A stretch of 39,614 nt of DNA, from the NCBI RefSeq assembly GCF_003463825.1, contig NZ_QSDY01000013.1, forward strand, positions 1 through 39,614. The letters are read 5' to 3'. The position numbers and the translations under genes are program-made. The DNA is from Veillonella sp. AM51-8BH (GTDB taxonomy: Bacteria > Bacillota > Negativicutes > Veillonellales > Veillonellaceae). Numbering within the stretch: position 1 is the stretch's first letter; every line of letters begins with the position of its first letter. This document shows positions 15,706 to 25,152 of this stretch, piece by piece. Below the pieces are notes generated by a model. That model saw only the letters and a list, made by a program, of their open reading frames with translations, ran no database searches and was not told the origin of the DNA.

Positions 15706-17999
15706 TGAATAAGCACATCGGTAAGTCCTATGACAAAGTTGACTATAAAGGTATCTTGTCTGGTAAACCATCTTATACAGGTGATTTTGTTCCAAAAGAT
15801 GCGCTCGTTATTAAGGTACTTCGTAGCCCTCATGCACAGGCGCGCATTAAATCTATCGATACATCTAAAGCTAAATTGATTCCAGGCGTTGAAGCAATCT
15901 TCACACATGAAGATGTGCCGAATACTCGCTTTACATTGGCCGGTCAAACATATCCAGAACCATCTGCTTATGATGCGCTCATCTTGGATCCTGTAGTTCG
16001 CTATGTAGGCGATGAAGTGGCTCTTGTTGTGGCAAAAGATGAAGCTACAGCACTTAAAGCGATGCCTCTAATCAAGGTTGAATACGAAGTACAAAAACCT
16101 GTACTCGATATGCATACAGCTATCGACCATGAAACAGTAGTTCACCCTGAAGATGATATTCACAATAATATCCCTGTAGGTCAAGATTATAAACGCAATA
16201 TTTGCGTATCCTATCATAAACGAGTAGGCGATATTGAGGCTGAACTTGCAAAATGTGATTATGTAGTAGAAGGTACTTACTTTGACCAAGCGACACGTCA
16301 AACAGCGATGGAACCGTTTCAAAGCTTTGGTTATATAGATACATTGGGCCGCGTAGTTATCGTATCTTCCACACAAATCGTATTCCATGTGCGTCGACAT
16401 ATTGCGCGTGCACTTGGTATTCCTGCGACAAAGGTTCGTGTAATTAAACCTCGTATCGGCGGTGGTTTTGGTTCTAAACAAACGGCTTGTACAGAAATTA
16501 TGACAGCTTTTGTGGCATGGACATTGAAGAAACCTTGCTATCTTTTATACGATCGTACAGAAGCGCAAACGTGCTCCACTACACGTCATGCTCGTGAATG
16601 GAAAATCCGCGTAGGTGCTACAAAAGACGGTATTATCAAAGTAATTGATATGGACTCCATTACTGATGCAGGTGCTCATGCAACTCACTGCTTCACTACT
16701 ACTACAGCTGGTGAGCATAAGTCCATTCCTTTATACAATAAAGCGACAGCAATTCACTACGGTACAGAAGGTGTATACATGAACCATACACCAGGTGGTG
16801 CATTCCGTGGTTATGGTGCTACTGAAGCGTTGTGGCCTTTAGAGTGTGCTGTTAATAACTTGGCGGATAAAATGGGGGTAGACCCTGCTGAATTGCGTCA
16901 AAAGAACTTGATTGCTCAAGGTGAACAAAGCTTGGTATATGCTCCAGATGAATATCTTGATTCTGGTTTGTTCCAAGACACTGTAAACTGCGTAAAAGAA
17001 ATGGCTCGTTGGGATGAACGTCCTCATTCTTGGGATATTGACGAACGTTATCGCGGTGGCCTTGGCATGGCATTGGCATTACAAGGTTCTGGTGTTGCTA
17101 ACATTGATGTAGCATCTGTAGAAATTCGTCTCGGTGATGATGGTAACTACACATTGTATACTGGTTCTTCCGATATGGGCATGGGGGCTAATACTGTATT
17201 GACTCAAATGGCTTGTGAAATCATCGGCTGTCCTATGGAATACATGACAGTTGTTGAATCCGATACAGACATCGTACCATTTGATCCAGGTTCCTATGCA
17301 TCTAGTACAACATACGTAACTGGTACGGCTGCTAAGATGGCTGCTGAAGAATTACGCACTAAGATTATTGCTAAGTTCGCTCAATTCTTCAATACAGATG
17401 TAGAGAACATCGACTTTGATGGCGTTGTGGCTACTACAAAAGATGGTTCCCAAACAATGGATATCCATCAATTGGCTCCAAAATTATTGGTAGGTGTTAA
17501 CGCTGAACAATTGTCTGGTTTTGCTACATGGGGCAGTCATACATCCCCACCACCATTCATGGCAACTATTGCAGAGGTGAAAGTAGACAAACAAACTGGT
17601 AAGGTTATTCCTCTTCATACATACTCCTGTATCGATTGCGGTACTGTTATTAACCCTAAATTGGCTCGCGTTCAAGTTGAAGGCGGCGTGGTACAAGCTA
17701 TCGGTATGGCACTATATGAAGATGTGCGTTATTCCAATAATGGTCGCTTAGAGACTAATAACCTTATGACTTATAAAATTCCAACCCGTCAAGATATCGG
17801 TGAGTTACATGTAGACTTTGTAGAATCTTACGAACCGACAGGCGGATTTGGTGCTAAATCTATTGGTGAAGTTGTTATTAATACGGCTAGTCCAGCTATT
17901 CAACATGCTATTAAAAATGCAGTTGGTGCGGATGTTCGTACATTACCTATGACACCTGAGAAGGTATTTATGGCTATGGACGAGAAATATAAAGTATAG
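15705..17999 (+). CDS. Xanthine dehydrogenase-type molybdenum-binding catalytic subunit
   Basis: This 764-aa subunit binds the molybdopterin cofactor and carries the active site for hydroxylating purines or related heterocycles. Signatures: YTGDFVPKDALVIKVLRSPHA at the start, GGGFGSKQTACTEI, GGAFRGYGATEALWP, GSYASSTTYVTG, and the catalytic-Glu segment GGFGAKSIGEVVINTASPA near the C-terminus. Together with the FAD and 2Fe-2S genes it forms a three-subunit enzyme. The yqeB and yqeC genes downstream mark the selenium-dependent subgroup, so a labile selenium ligand on Mo is likely, but that cannot be read from this sequence. Xanthine is the likeliest substrate; purine or nicotinate hydroxylation are alternatives. 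Confidence 0.92.
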   Translation: MNKHIGKSYDKVDYKGILSGKPSYTGDFVPKDALVIKVLRSPHAQARIKSIDTSKAKLIPGVEAIFTHEDVPNTRFTLAGQTYPEPSAYDALILDPVVRYVGDEVALVVAKDEATALKAMPLIKVEYEVQKPVLDMHTAIDHETVVHPEDDIHNNIPVGQDYKRNICVSYHKRVGDIEAELAKCDYVVEGTYFDQATRQTAMEPFQSFGYIDTLGRVVIVSSTQIVFHVRRHIARALGIPATKVRVIKPRIGGGFGSKQTACTEIMTAFVAWTLKKPCYLLYDRTEAQTCSTTRHAREWKIRVGATKDGIIKVIDMDSITDAGAHATHCFTTTTAGEHKSIPLYNKATAIHYGTEGVYMNHTPGGAFRGYGATEALWPLECAVNNLADKMGVDPAELRQKNLIAQGEQSLVYAPDEYLDSGLFQDTVNCVKEMARWDERPHSWDIDERYRGGLGMALALQGSGVANIDVASVEIRLGDDGNYTLYTGSSDMGMGANTVLTQMACEIIGCPMEYMTVVESDTDIVPFDPGSYASSTTYVTGTAAKMAAEELRTKIIAKFAQFFNTDVENIDFDGVVATTKDGSQTMDIHQLAPKLLVGVNAEQLSGFATWGSHTSPPPFMATIAEVKVDKQTGKVIPLHTYSCIDCGTVINPKLARVQVEGGVVQAIGMALYEDVRYSNNGRLETNNLMTYKIPTRQDIGELHVDFVESYEPTGGFGAKSIGEVVINTASPAIQHAIKNAVGADVRTLPMTPEKVFMAMDEKYKV

Positions 18000-18040
18000 A
18001 GGTTTCTATTTACTTTTCCTTTCTAAGGAGGCCTGGTTTT

Positions 18041-18798
18041 ATGACATCACAAACATCCTATTGGAATCGATTGATTCAGCCGGGAATCGTGGCCCTCGTT
18101 GGGGCTGGCGGTAAAACGACTGTGCTTTCAAAATTAGTAGAATATGGACGCCTGAAAGGTCAGCCTATCGTAGTTACGACTACGACTCGACTCTATGAAT
18201 CTCAAGTGGCTCATTATGAACCGATTTATACTCGAAATATTAATGAAGCCGATGAATATTGTACTGATCGTGTGTTACGTGGATATTGTGGTGCGTGGTT
18301 CTCTGGAATTACGGGAACAAAAGTAGACTCCTTAGATTGTGATCTTATCGATGGTTTAGCAAAGTTACATCCGAACTGGCAAATTGTAGTAGAAGCAGAT
18401 GGGGCAAAGGAAAAATGGCTTAAGGCGCCTAAGACGACCGAGCCAGTTATCCCATCTCTTACAAAGACCACCATTGGTCTAGTGAATTTGCAAATGTTAG
18501 GGGCCCTCTAGATGATGAGCACGTACATAATATCGAGCTCGTTCAAGATATCGTGAAACGCGATATGGGTGCCATTGTAACACCGCGCATGTTAGCCGAC
18601 CTTGTGCTTCATAAACAAGGCTTATTCCAATACAGTAAGGGTAAAAAAATACTCTTCTGTACTGGTTATGAAACGGTGCAACATCGTATCATTGATGATT
18701 TTATTGATCATATTGTAGATAGCGATATTTCCGATATCATCTTAGCTGATGGATATAAAGCAAGTTGCGAAATCCGTCGCATTATTCAATGTCGGTAG
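18041..18798 (+). CDS. yqeC: YqeC-type selenium-dependent hydroxylase maturation protein (one-base frameshift as written)
   Basis: A P-loop protein of the YqeC family, with IVALVGAGGKTTVLSKL near the N-terminus and VVEADGAKEKWLKAP in the middle. The reading frame stops at 18509-18511 (TAG), then continues in another frame from about 18512 with DEHVHNIELVQDIV and IVTPRMLADLVLH. One missing C in the CCC run at 18504-18506 explains this, and restoring it gives 252 aa, the expected family length. AAGGAGG precedes ATG 18041. The family co-occurs with yqeB in operons of selenium-dependent molybdenum hydroxylases. I treat it as one gene with a probable sequencing deletion. Confidence 0.82.
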
Positions 18799-18804
18799 GT
18801 ACTC

Positions 18805-19527
18805 ATGACTTATGTGAAAGCAAAATCTAATAGCGCTTTCAGTCCCATGAGAGACCCCATAGACCGTCACCCTTTGCATATTGGTATTGTCCTCCTCGTA
18901 GGGGGACAATCCAAGCGCATGGGGTGTAATAAGCAGCTTTTACCCTGGCGTGGTAAAACTGTTTTAGATGCGGTCTGTGGGGCTCTTCATTGTGGATGGG
19001 AAGATTATGTAAAACCTGCTGAATTCTGTAAACTACCTTTTGTAGCGGTTACTGGTGACGATCATGAAAAATTGGAACCTATTGTTACAAGCTATGGGTT
19101 CGAAGTAGTTCGGAATGAACATCCTGAGCGTGGACAGGGTCTGTCCATAGCGATAGGAGTACGTTATTTGGTAGAAAAATCACCGATATCGCTAGATGGC
19201 ATTCTTTGTTCTGTAGGGGATCAACCACTACTGACTGGGAATGTTGTACATCAGGTTATTAGTGCATTTAGTGATAACTTTCATTCGAAAACTATCGTCG
19301 TCCCGCATTATGGGGCGAATTATCAGTCGGGAAATCCTGTTCTCTTTGGTTCGCATTGGTTTGAATCTTTACAACATATCCAAGGGGACCAAGGTGGCAA
19401 GACCATCATTCGTGGTGATGGTAAAGATCATGTTATCAAACTATGGATTCGTGACGATATTGGATATGATATCGATACACCCGATGATTTTGAGCGTTTA
19501 AAAGAACGTGAAAGTGAGGCATTATGA
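18805..19527 (+). CDS. mocA: Molybdenum cofactor nucleotidyltransferase (MocA-like)
   Basis: MocA-type enzymes add CMP to Mo-molybdopterin to make the MCD cofactor used by xanthine dehydrogenase-family enzymes. The 240-aa protein starts its fold at IVLLVGGQSKRMGCNKQLLP (nucleotide-binding loop and conserved Lys), followed by RGQGLSIAIG, SVGDQPLL and a C-terminal DIDTPDDF, all NTP-transferase features. Residues 1-28 precede the conserved domain and may be partly untranslated, since the Shine-Dalgarno (GGTAGG) is weak. Its stop overlaps yqeB as ATGA. Confidence 0.88.
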   Translation: MTYVKAKSNSAFSPMRDPIDRHPLHIGIVLLVGGQSKRMGCNKQLLPWRGKTVLDAVCGALHCGWEDYVKPAEFCKLPFVAVTGDDHEKLEPIVTSYGFEVVRNEHPERGQGLSIAIGVRYLVEKSPISLDGILCSVGDQPLLTGNVVHQVISAFSDNFHSKTIVVPHYGANYQSGNPVLFGSHWFESLQHIQGDQGGKTIIRGDGKDHVIKLWIRDDIGYDIDTPDDFERLKERESEAL

Positions 19528-20336
19528 AACCATTAGTGCTTATGCGTGGAGGCGGAGATATCGCTTCTGGCGCTGTATATAGATTGAAACGTGCAGGCTA
19601 TCCGGTAGTGATTAACGAAATCGCTATTCCTACCATGATTCGCCGTGAAGTTTGTTACGGCAATGCTGTGCATCGTGGCGAAATGATTTTGGAACGCTTT
19701 GTAGCTCGTCATGTAGCCCTTAGCGAAGTAAAGGATACATTGGCACAAGGTGTTATTCCTGTAGTAACTAGCTCCTATGAAGAGTTATTAGATACATTGA
19801 AGCCAGCCATTGTGGTGGATGCTATCTTAAGCAAAAAAAATCTTGGTACCAAACGAGATGATGCAGACCTTGTTATCGGTGTGGGCCCTGGTTTTACTGC
19901 AGGAGTCGATGTGGATGTGGTTATTGAAACCATGCGCGGTCATTCCTTAGGCCGTTGTATCTACGATGGCCCGGCGCAACCTAATACGGGTATTCCTGGT
20001 AATGTAGGTGGTTATACTCATGAGCGTGTTATTCACTCTCCAAAGGCTGGTCTATTTACAGCTAAGCGTCATATTGGAGATTCTGTACAAGCCAATGAAG
20101 TCATTGGTTATGTAGATGAAGAGCCCGTACGGGCAAAAATTACAGGTATTCTTAGAGGTATTCTTAAGAGCGGGCTTATCGTATCCGACCATTTTAAATT
20201 GGCCGATGTAGATGCTCGTTGTGAAGAATCTCATTGTTATAGTATTTCAGATAAATCTCTCGCTGTTGGTGGTGGCGTTTTAGAAGCTGTTACTGCATGG
20301 GATTATGAAAGGAATCAAGATGGAAACGATCTATGA
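19524..20336 (+). CDS. yqeB: YqeB / EF2563-family selenium-dependent molybdenum hydroxylase maturation protein
   Basis: This 270-aa protein matches the EF2563-type family: VLMRGGGDIASGAVYRL at the start (a Rossmann-like glycine loop), INEIAIPTMIRREVCYG, VVDAILSKKNLGT, VIGVGPGFTAGVDVD, and a C-terminal barrel-sandwich-like segment HSPKAGLFTAKRHIGD. The family is a marker for selenium-dependent molybdenum hydroxylases and is thought to help install the selenium ligand; its exact reaction is unknown. Overlaps with mocA (4 bases) and with the next gene (17 bases) show tight coupling. Confidence 0.9.
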   Translation: MKPLVLMRGGGDIASGAVYRLKRAGYPVVINEIAIPTMIRREVCYGNAVHRGEMILERFVARHVALSEVKDTLAQGVIPVVTSSYEELLDTLKPAIVVDAILSKKNLGTKRDDADLVIGVGPGFTAGVDVDVVIETMRGHSLGRCIYDGPAQPNTGIPGNVGGYTHERVIHSPKAGLFTAKRHIGDSVQANEVIGYVDEEPVRAKITGILRGILKSGLIVSDHFKLADVDARCEESHCYSISDKSLAVGGGVLEAVTAWDYERNQDGNDL

Positions 20337-21048
20337 TGTGATGAAAGACCGTCTTCAGCTTACAGAAACTACATTGATGGTTACTGTATTATCTGGTCCT
20401 CGTCAAGGGGATAAAGCAATTTATGCTGAAGATGGTAGTGTTTTGTATGGCACACCAATCGAAGGCTTTATGGTAGATAAAGCAAAGCTCAATTCTTTGT
20501 GCATGGTAGGCGAAGTAGAATGTTTCGTACAACCTGTAGAAAATGATCCGTCTGTTCTCGTATTAGGCGCTGGTCATGTGAGCCGTGCTATTACAGATTT
20601 ATTACTATTCATTGGGTGTCGTGTTACTGTTGTAGATGACCGCCCAGAATATGTAGTTCCTGAATTCTTTGACGAGCGCGTAACTCGTAAATGCTTGCCC
20701 TTAGAAAACTTTAAAAATGATCTACCTCTTGATGAATATAATGGTTTTATCATTGTTACACGTGCTCATGAGTATGACAATGTATGCTTAGAACAATTGC
20801 GCGATTACTTGCCAACCTATATGGGTGTTATGGGCAGTCAAAAGCGCATTCATTATGCATTTGAAGTGTTGCGTGAACAAGGTTGGACACAAGAAGAATT
20901 AGATATGGTATATGCACCAATTGGTCTAGACTTAGGTGCACAAACTCCTGAGGAGATTGCATTATCTATCGTTAGCGAATATTTGGCAGTGGTGCGTGGT
21001 AAAAAAGGCGGCTCATTGCGGAAAGGTAGAGTGAGCCATGAATCGTGA
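20320..21048 (+). CDS. XdhC Rossmann-domain protein (maturation factor)
   Basis: This 242-aa protein corresponds to the C-terminal Rossmann half of XdhC. It has VLVLGAGHVSRAI then VVDDRPEYV, ITVTRAHEYDNVCLEQL-like sequence, and the closing APIGLDLGAQTPEEIALSI. XdhC proteins bind the mature Mo cofactor and insert it, sulphurated or selenated, into the hydroxylase. ATG 20320 has AAAGGA six bases upstream; ATG 20305 is an in-frame alternative. The usual N-terminal XdhC_CoxI domain is missing here but is encoded by the very next gene, so the two products probably form one functional unit. Confidence 0.88.
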   Translation: METIYDVMKDRLQLTETTLMVTVLSGPRQGDKAIYAEDGSVLYGTPIEGFMVDKAKLNSLCMVGEVECFVQPVENDPSVLVLGAGHVSRAITDLLLFIGCRVTVVDDRPEYVVPEFFDERVTRKCLPLENFKNDLPLDEYNGFIIVTRAHEYDNVCLEQLRDYLPTYMGVMGSQKRIHYAFEVLREQGWTQEELDMVYAPIGLDLGAQTPEEIALSIVSEYLAVVRGKKGGSLRKGRVSHES

Positions 21049-21352
21049 GTTTATTGAATATTTAAGTGCTCGTAAAAATGAAACACTAGCTGTAGCTACA
21101 ATTTTATTTACCCGTGGTTCTACACCACGTAAGGCTGGTACATCTATGGTAGTATTCCCAGATGGATCTATCTTTGGTACTATCGGTGGGGGTCGTGCTG
21201 AAAATGAAATTCGTCTAAGCGCTGTTGATTCTTTGAATAAAAAAGAAGCACATCGTCGTATCGAAGTTCTTTTAGATGATGATGTAGCTGTAAAAGAAGG
21301 TATGGTGTGCGGTGGACAGATGGATGTGTGGATTGAAACACAAAACATCTAA
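21038..21352 (+). CDS. XdhC/CoxI N-terminal-domain protein
   Basis: This 104-aa protein contains only the XdhC_CoxI domain: ATILFTRGSTPRKAGTSMVVF, then GTIGGGRAENEI and, near the end, VCGGQMDVWIE with the conserved CGG. It overlaps the Rossmann-half gene by 11 bases and is the last gene of the operon. The split and the order (Rossmann half first) are reversed relative to fused XdhC. The length is right for the isolated domain, so it is not a truncation. Confidence 0.87.
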   Translation: MNREFIEYLSARKNETLAVATILFTRGSTPRKAGTSMVVFPDGSIFGTIGGGRAENEIRLSAVDSLNKKEAHRRIEVLLDDDVAVKEGMVCGGQMDVWIETQNI

Positions 21353-21409
21353 TATCATATCTTATATTCGTTTATAAATTTACAGTGATTGTAAAATGAG
21401 TTAAAATAT

Positions 21410-21445
21410 AAGGTACAGCCAAGTAGTTGGTTGTACCTTATTTTT
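21410..21445 (+). terminator. Terminator of the molybdenum hydroxylase operon
   Basis: Stem AAGGTACAGCC (21410-21420) / GGTTGTACCTT (21429-21439), 11 pairs including one G-U, followed by A and T5. It ends just before the cdaA Shine-Dalgarno. Confidence 0.85.
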
Positions 21446-21463
21446 GTATAAGGAGCTATTTTT

Positions 21464-22276
21464 ATGCATATTGACGCACTTATACATACCTTTAGGCTTC
21501 TTGATATCGCTGATATCTTAATCGTTGCTGTAGGTATTTATTACTTATATAAATTGCTTAAAGATACACGGGCCGTTTCTCTTTTGAAAGGTCTCGTTAT
21601 GTTAGCAATTCTAAATTTATTGAGTCATCTGCTAAATCTATATGTTATCAATTGGATTTTGCAACAAAGTATGACTGTTCTTCTCTTCGCATTGCCTGTA
21701 GTATTCCAACCGGAATTGCGCCGTGCTTTAGAACAATTGGGCCGTGGCCGAATTTTTAGCAAGGCACAGAATGTTAATGAAGAGGAAATGGACATGGCCA
21801 TCAATGAAGTGATGGCGGCAGCTCGCGTTATGTCTCGTGAGCATACAGGGGCTCTTATTGTTTTTGAACGTGAAGTGGGCCTTAATGACTTTGTGGACAC
21901 AGGCATTTTGATTGATGCTGTGTTAAGCCGTGAATTAATTAAAAATATTTTCGTTCCTAGTACGCCACTTCATGATGGGGCGCTAATCATCCGCGATGGC
22001 CGTATTCGTGCAGCTGGTTGTTTGTTGCCACTAACTGAAGACCGTACATTGAGTACTGAACTTGGTACGCGTCATCGTGCAGCCATCGGTTTATCTGAAC
22101 AAACAGATGCGGTCGTTGTTGTTGTCAGTGAGGAAACGGGGACAATTTCGTATACCTATGGCGGTCATATTTATCGTCATTTGCCGGAAGATCAAATTAA
22201 AGAAGCGTTGCGTACATTTATGGAACGCCCTCGTCAAACCATTACTGGTATGTGGAAATGGGGGGCAAAAAAATGA
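21464..22276 (+). CDS. cdaA: Diadenylate cyclase CdaA
   Basis: CdaA makes the second messenger c-di-AMP from two ATP. The 270-aa membrane protein has about three N-terminal membrane segments and then the DAC domain: VFEREVGLNDFV, the active-site LHDGALIIRDGRI (DGA) and TRHRAAIGLSEQTDA (RHR). AAGGAG precedes ATG 21464. Its stop overlaps the ybbR start (ATGA). In Firmicutes cdaA, ybbR (cdaR) and glmM are linked; here a flavoprotein gene lies between ybbR and glmM. Confidence 0.95.
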   Translation: MHIDALIHTFRLLDIADILIVAVGIYYLYKLLKDTRAVSLLKGLVMLAILNLLSHLLNLYVINWILQQSMTVLLFALPVVFQPELRRALEQLGRGRIFSKAQNVNEEEMDMAINEVMAAARVMSREHTGALIVFEREVGLNDFVDTGILIDAVLSRELIKNIFVPSTPLHDGALIIRDGRIRAAGCLLPLTEDRTLSTELGTRHRAAIGLSEQTDAVVVVVSEETGTISYTYGGHIYRHLPEDQIKEALRTFMERPRQTITGMWKWGAKK

Positions 22277-23193
22277 TGATACATTTGAAACGCAATTGGC
22301 CTGCTAAGTTATTATCATTGCTAGCGGCCATCGTCATGTGGTTCTTTATCATGCGAGATCAGAACCCTGTGATGGAGGTAACCTATACTGTACCTGTTCA
22401 AGTTCAAAATCTTGACTCTCATTATATTATAGAAGATGCACCGGATGTTGCACGTATTGTGCTTTCAGGTCCTCGTGATACGATTATGTCTATAAAAGCA
22501 GATAATCTTCGCGCTTACATTGACGCATCGGGTGTGAAACCAGGTCAAAATAATGTGACAATCGGATTTACACCTCCAGCGGGGATGAGCCTTGTTGAGG
22601 TTAAGCCTGATACTATAACAATTAATGTAGACGAATATGCGGAACGAAAAATACCGGTTGAAATTCTTCCAATTGGTAAGTTCTCCGACGATGTTGCTCT
22701 CAAGTCAGTAACTATTGTACCGAAAGAGGTAACTGTATCTGGACGTAAACAACAGGTTAATGCTGTGAATAAGGTTGTTATGAAAGTCAATATCGCTGGT
22801 CAAACCAAGAACTTTAGTGCTGTTAGTACATTAGAGGCTTGGGATGTATCTGGCAATGTACTAGATGTACATATCAATCCAAACCAAGGTCAGGCGCAAT
22901 ATGAACTTAACTTATTGCGTAAAGATAAAGCAGTTCCTATTACGGTACCAACTGTGGGAGCGGTAGCTGATGGCTATGAGGTTAAGTCCATATCTGTTAC
23001 ACCAACCCAATTAACCGTGACTGGCCGAGAAGAAATGATTGATTCTGTTACAGAAATTCAAACAGAACCAATTGATCTCACTGGTGCAAATAAGGGAATT
23101 CAAGGTAATTACAACTTAGTATTGCCAAGCGGTGTTAATAGTAATGTTACAACGGTTCATGTTAAGGTAGATATACAAAAGAAAACTACGTAG
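22273..23193 (+). CDS. ybbR: YbbR-domain protein CdaR, regulator of CdaA
   Basis: This 306-aa protein has one N-terminal membrane segment (KLLSLLAAIVMWFFIM) followed by an exported portion of repeated YbbR domains. Recurrent segments such as VPVQVQNL, IPVEILPIG and VPITVPTVG mark successive repeats, each followed by VTVSGR or VTGRE. It binds and modulates the diadenylate cyclase encoded just upstream. The start at 22273 gives ATGA coupling with cdaA and has GGGGG upstream. A terminator follows. Confidence 0.92.
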   Translation: MMIHLKRNWPAKLLSLLAAIVMWFFIMRDQNPVMEVTYTVPVQVQNLDSHYIIEDAPDVARIVLSGPRDTIMSIKADNLRAYIDASGVKPGQNNVTIGFTPPAGMSLVEVKPDTITINVDEYAERKIPVEILPIGKFSDDVALKSVTIVPKEVTVSGRKQQVNAVNKVVMKVNIAGQTKNFSAVSTLEAWDVSGNVLDVHINPNQGQAQYELNLLRKDKAVPITVPTVGAVADGYEVKSISVTPTQLTVTGREEMIDSVTEIQTEPIDLTGANKGIQGNYNLVLPSGVNSNVTTVHVKVDIQKKTT

Positions 23194-23202
23194 CTAAAAA
23201 AG

Positions 23203-23246
23203 ACCCTAATAGAGTAGATTGCTTAACTCTATTAGGGTTTGTTTTT
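23203..23246 (+). terminator. Terminator after ybbR
   Basis: A 13-bp perfect stem ACCCTAATAGAGT (23203-23215) / ACTCTATTAGGGT (23226-23238) followed by TTGTTTTT. Confidence 0.9.
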
Positions 23247-23385
23247 ATTATTCATATATTAGCTTTTATAGTAGTGTTGTATAATAAAGATGTATGACCA
23301 TTTTCTAATAGGTCAGTGATAAAGAATTTAGGTCAAATAATATAGATGTGGTCTATTCTGAAAGGATAGCTTTAATAGGTAACAT

Positions 23386-24983
23386 ATGATTAGAATAATA
23401 AATCTCCGCGTGGCCGTGACGGTCAAGTCGGATATTAAAGAGATTGTAGAAAAGAAATATCCCCAACTACGTGGCGCCATTGAAACAATTCACGTTGTGC
23501 GACGTGCTGTAGATGCTCGTAAAAAACCTAATATTGTATTTGTATATACTTTGTTTGTTGAGGTTCATAAAGAAGCTCAAATCATGAAAAAATTAGGTAA
23601 ACAAAAGGATGTATCTGTGTTCACTCCAGAAGATCCGGAACCTATCGTATATGGCAATGTGCCTTTAGCACATCGTCCTGTGGTGATGGGCTTTGGGCCG
23701 GCAGGTATGCTTGCAGCCTTTTACCTAGCTCGTGAAGGGTACCGTCCAATCGTTCTTGAACGAGGCCAAGACGTCGACACTCGTAGCCAAGATGTAGAAA
23801 CATTTTGGAAAGAGGGCATATTTAAGCCTGAATCGAATGTACAATTTGGCGAAGGTGGTGCAGGTACCTTCTCGGATGGTAAATTGACAACTCGCGTTAC
23901 TCATCCTAGATTGCACGAAATCTCTAAATACTTTGTAGAGTTTGGTGCGCCTGAAGAAATCTTATATAAACATAAACCTCACGTAGGTACAGATAAGTTG
24001 CGTACCATGGTAAAAGCTATGCGCGAACGCATTATCGAATGGGGCGGAGAGGTTAGATTCGGGGCCAAAGTAACTGATTTGTTCATTGAAAATGATCGTA
24101 TCGTTGGTGTTGAAGTTAATGGCAACGAGCGAATCGATACGACGGTTGTGCTTTCTGGTGTAGGCCATAGTGCACGTGATACGTATGAAATGCTACATAA
24201 ACGCAATGTAGAAATGACAGCAAAACCATTTGCTATTGGTGTTCGTATTGAACATGATCAAGCTGTTATCGACGAGTCCCAATATGGTGTAGAACCTTCC
24301 AGCTTGGGCCTTGGTGCCGCAGAATACTCCCTTGTGTATCACGATAAAGAAACAGGCCGTACTGCGTATAGCTTCTGTATGTGCCCAGGTGGCCAAGTTG
24401 TGGCATCTGCCTCTGAAAATGGCGGCGTTGTTGTGAATGGCATGAGCCTATATGCTCGTGATAGCGGTGTTGCGAACAGTGCCATCGTAGTTAACGTAGG
24501 ACCAGAAGATTTTGGTAATCATCCTCTGGATGGTGTAGCATTCCAACGTGAATGGGAGCGAAAGGCATATGAATTAGGTGGCTCTAACTTCCATGCACCA
24601 GCACAAACAGTGGGTCAATTTTTAGGGCTTTCACCAGCACCTAGCGTACAAGATAGCACCTATAGCTATGAACCAGGTGTAGTAAATTGCGATTTACATG
24701 ATGCTTGCCACCATTCGTAACGTCTGTATTGGAACGGGCTTTGCCATATTGGGGACGACGCATTCATGGATTTGATGATCCTGCAGTATGCATGACGGGC
24801 GTTGAAACGCGTACCTCAGCACCACTGCGCATGGGACGCAATGAAGAACGTGTTTCTCCAACTGTAGGTGGATTTTATCCTATGGGTGAAGGCGCTGGCT
24901 ATGCAGGTGGCATTATGAGTGCAGCCCTTGATGGAGCCGAAACTGCTATCTTATGCATGGCAAAATATGCGAAACCTAACTAA
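23386..24983 (+). CDS. COG2509 FAD-dependent dehydrogenase (one-base frameshift as written)
   Basis: This uncharacterised flavoprotein family has a ferredoxin-like N-terminal region (RRAVDARKKPNIVFVYT) followed by a Rossmann FAD loop (VVMGFGPAGMLAAFYLA), QFGEGGAGTFSDGKLTTR and a C-terminal YPMGEGAGYAGGI. The frame breaks at 24705-24706, where GCTTGCC should read GCTTTGCC. Adding one T joins the two frames into 532 aa, the normal size. The stop of the first frame is at 24718-24720. No substrate is known. It sits between ybbR and glmM with its own short upstream gap. I regard it as intact in the organism. Confidence 0.85.
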
Positions 24984-25085
24984 TTAGTAGTAGAATATAT
25001 TGTAAAGGAAACTACAGTATAGGTTCATATTGATACTGTAAAATAGTATATCTGTATAGTATCTATATGTGTGGTGTATATATTG

Positions 25086-25136
25086 TGATATAATACACAA
25101 CAGTGAATATATGAGGATTTGTGACTTTCACAATCC
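25086..25136 (+). promoter_or_regulatory. glmM promoter (extended -10) and leader hairpin
   Basis: TGATATAAT at 25086-25094 is a perfect extended -10; the -35 is poor. The leader then contains a hairpin, GGATTTGTGA (25115-25124) / TCACAATCC (25128-25136), with one bulged base, ending four bases before the glmM AGGAGG. Confidence 0.6.
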
Positions 25137-25152
25137 CTAGAGGAGGATAATT

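Noticed and set aside
15651..18474. Long open frames on the minus strand inside the molybdenum hydroxylase genes
   Set aside because: They have no ribosome binding sites and no recognisable domains, and they lie entirely within conserved plus-strand genes.
18500..18515. Programmed -1 frameshifting as the reason for split genes
   Set aside because: All five splits would need a -1 shift, but the sites in glmS, glmM and the flavoprotein have no X-XXY-YYZ slippery heptamer, and no family precedent exists in these enzymes. A missing base fits better.
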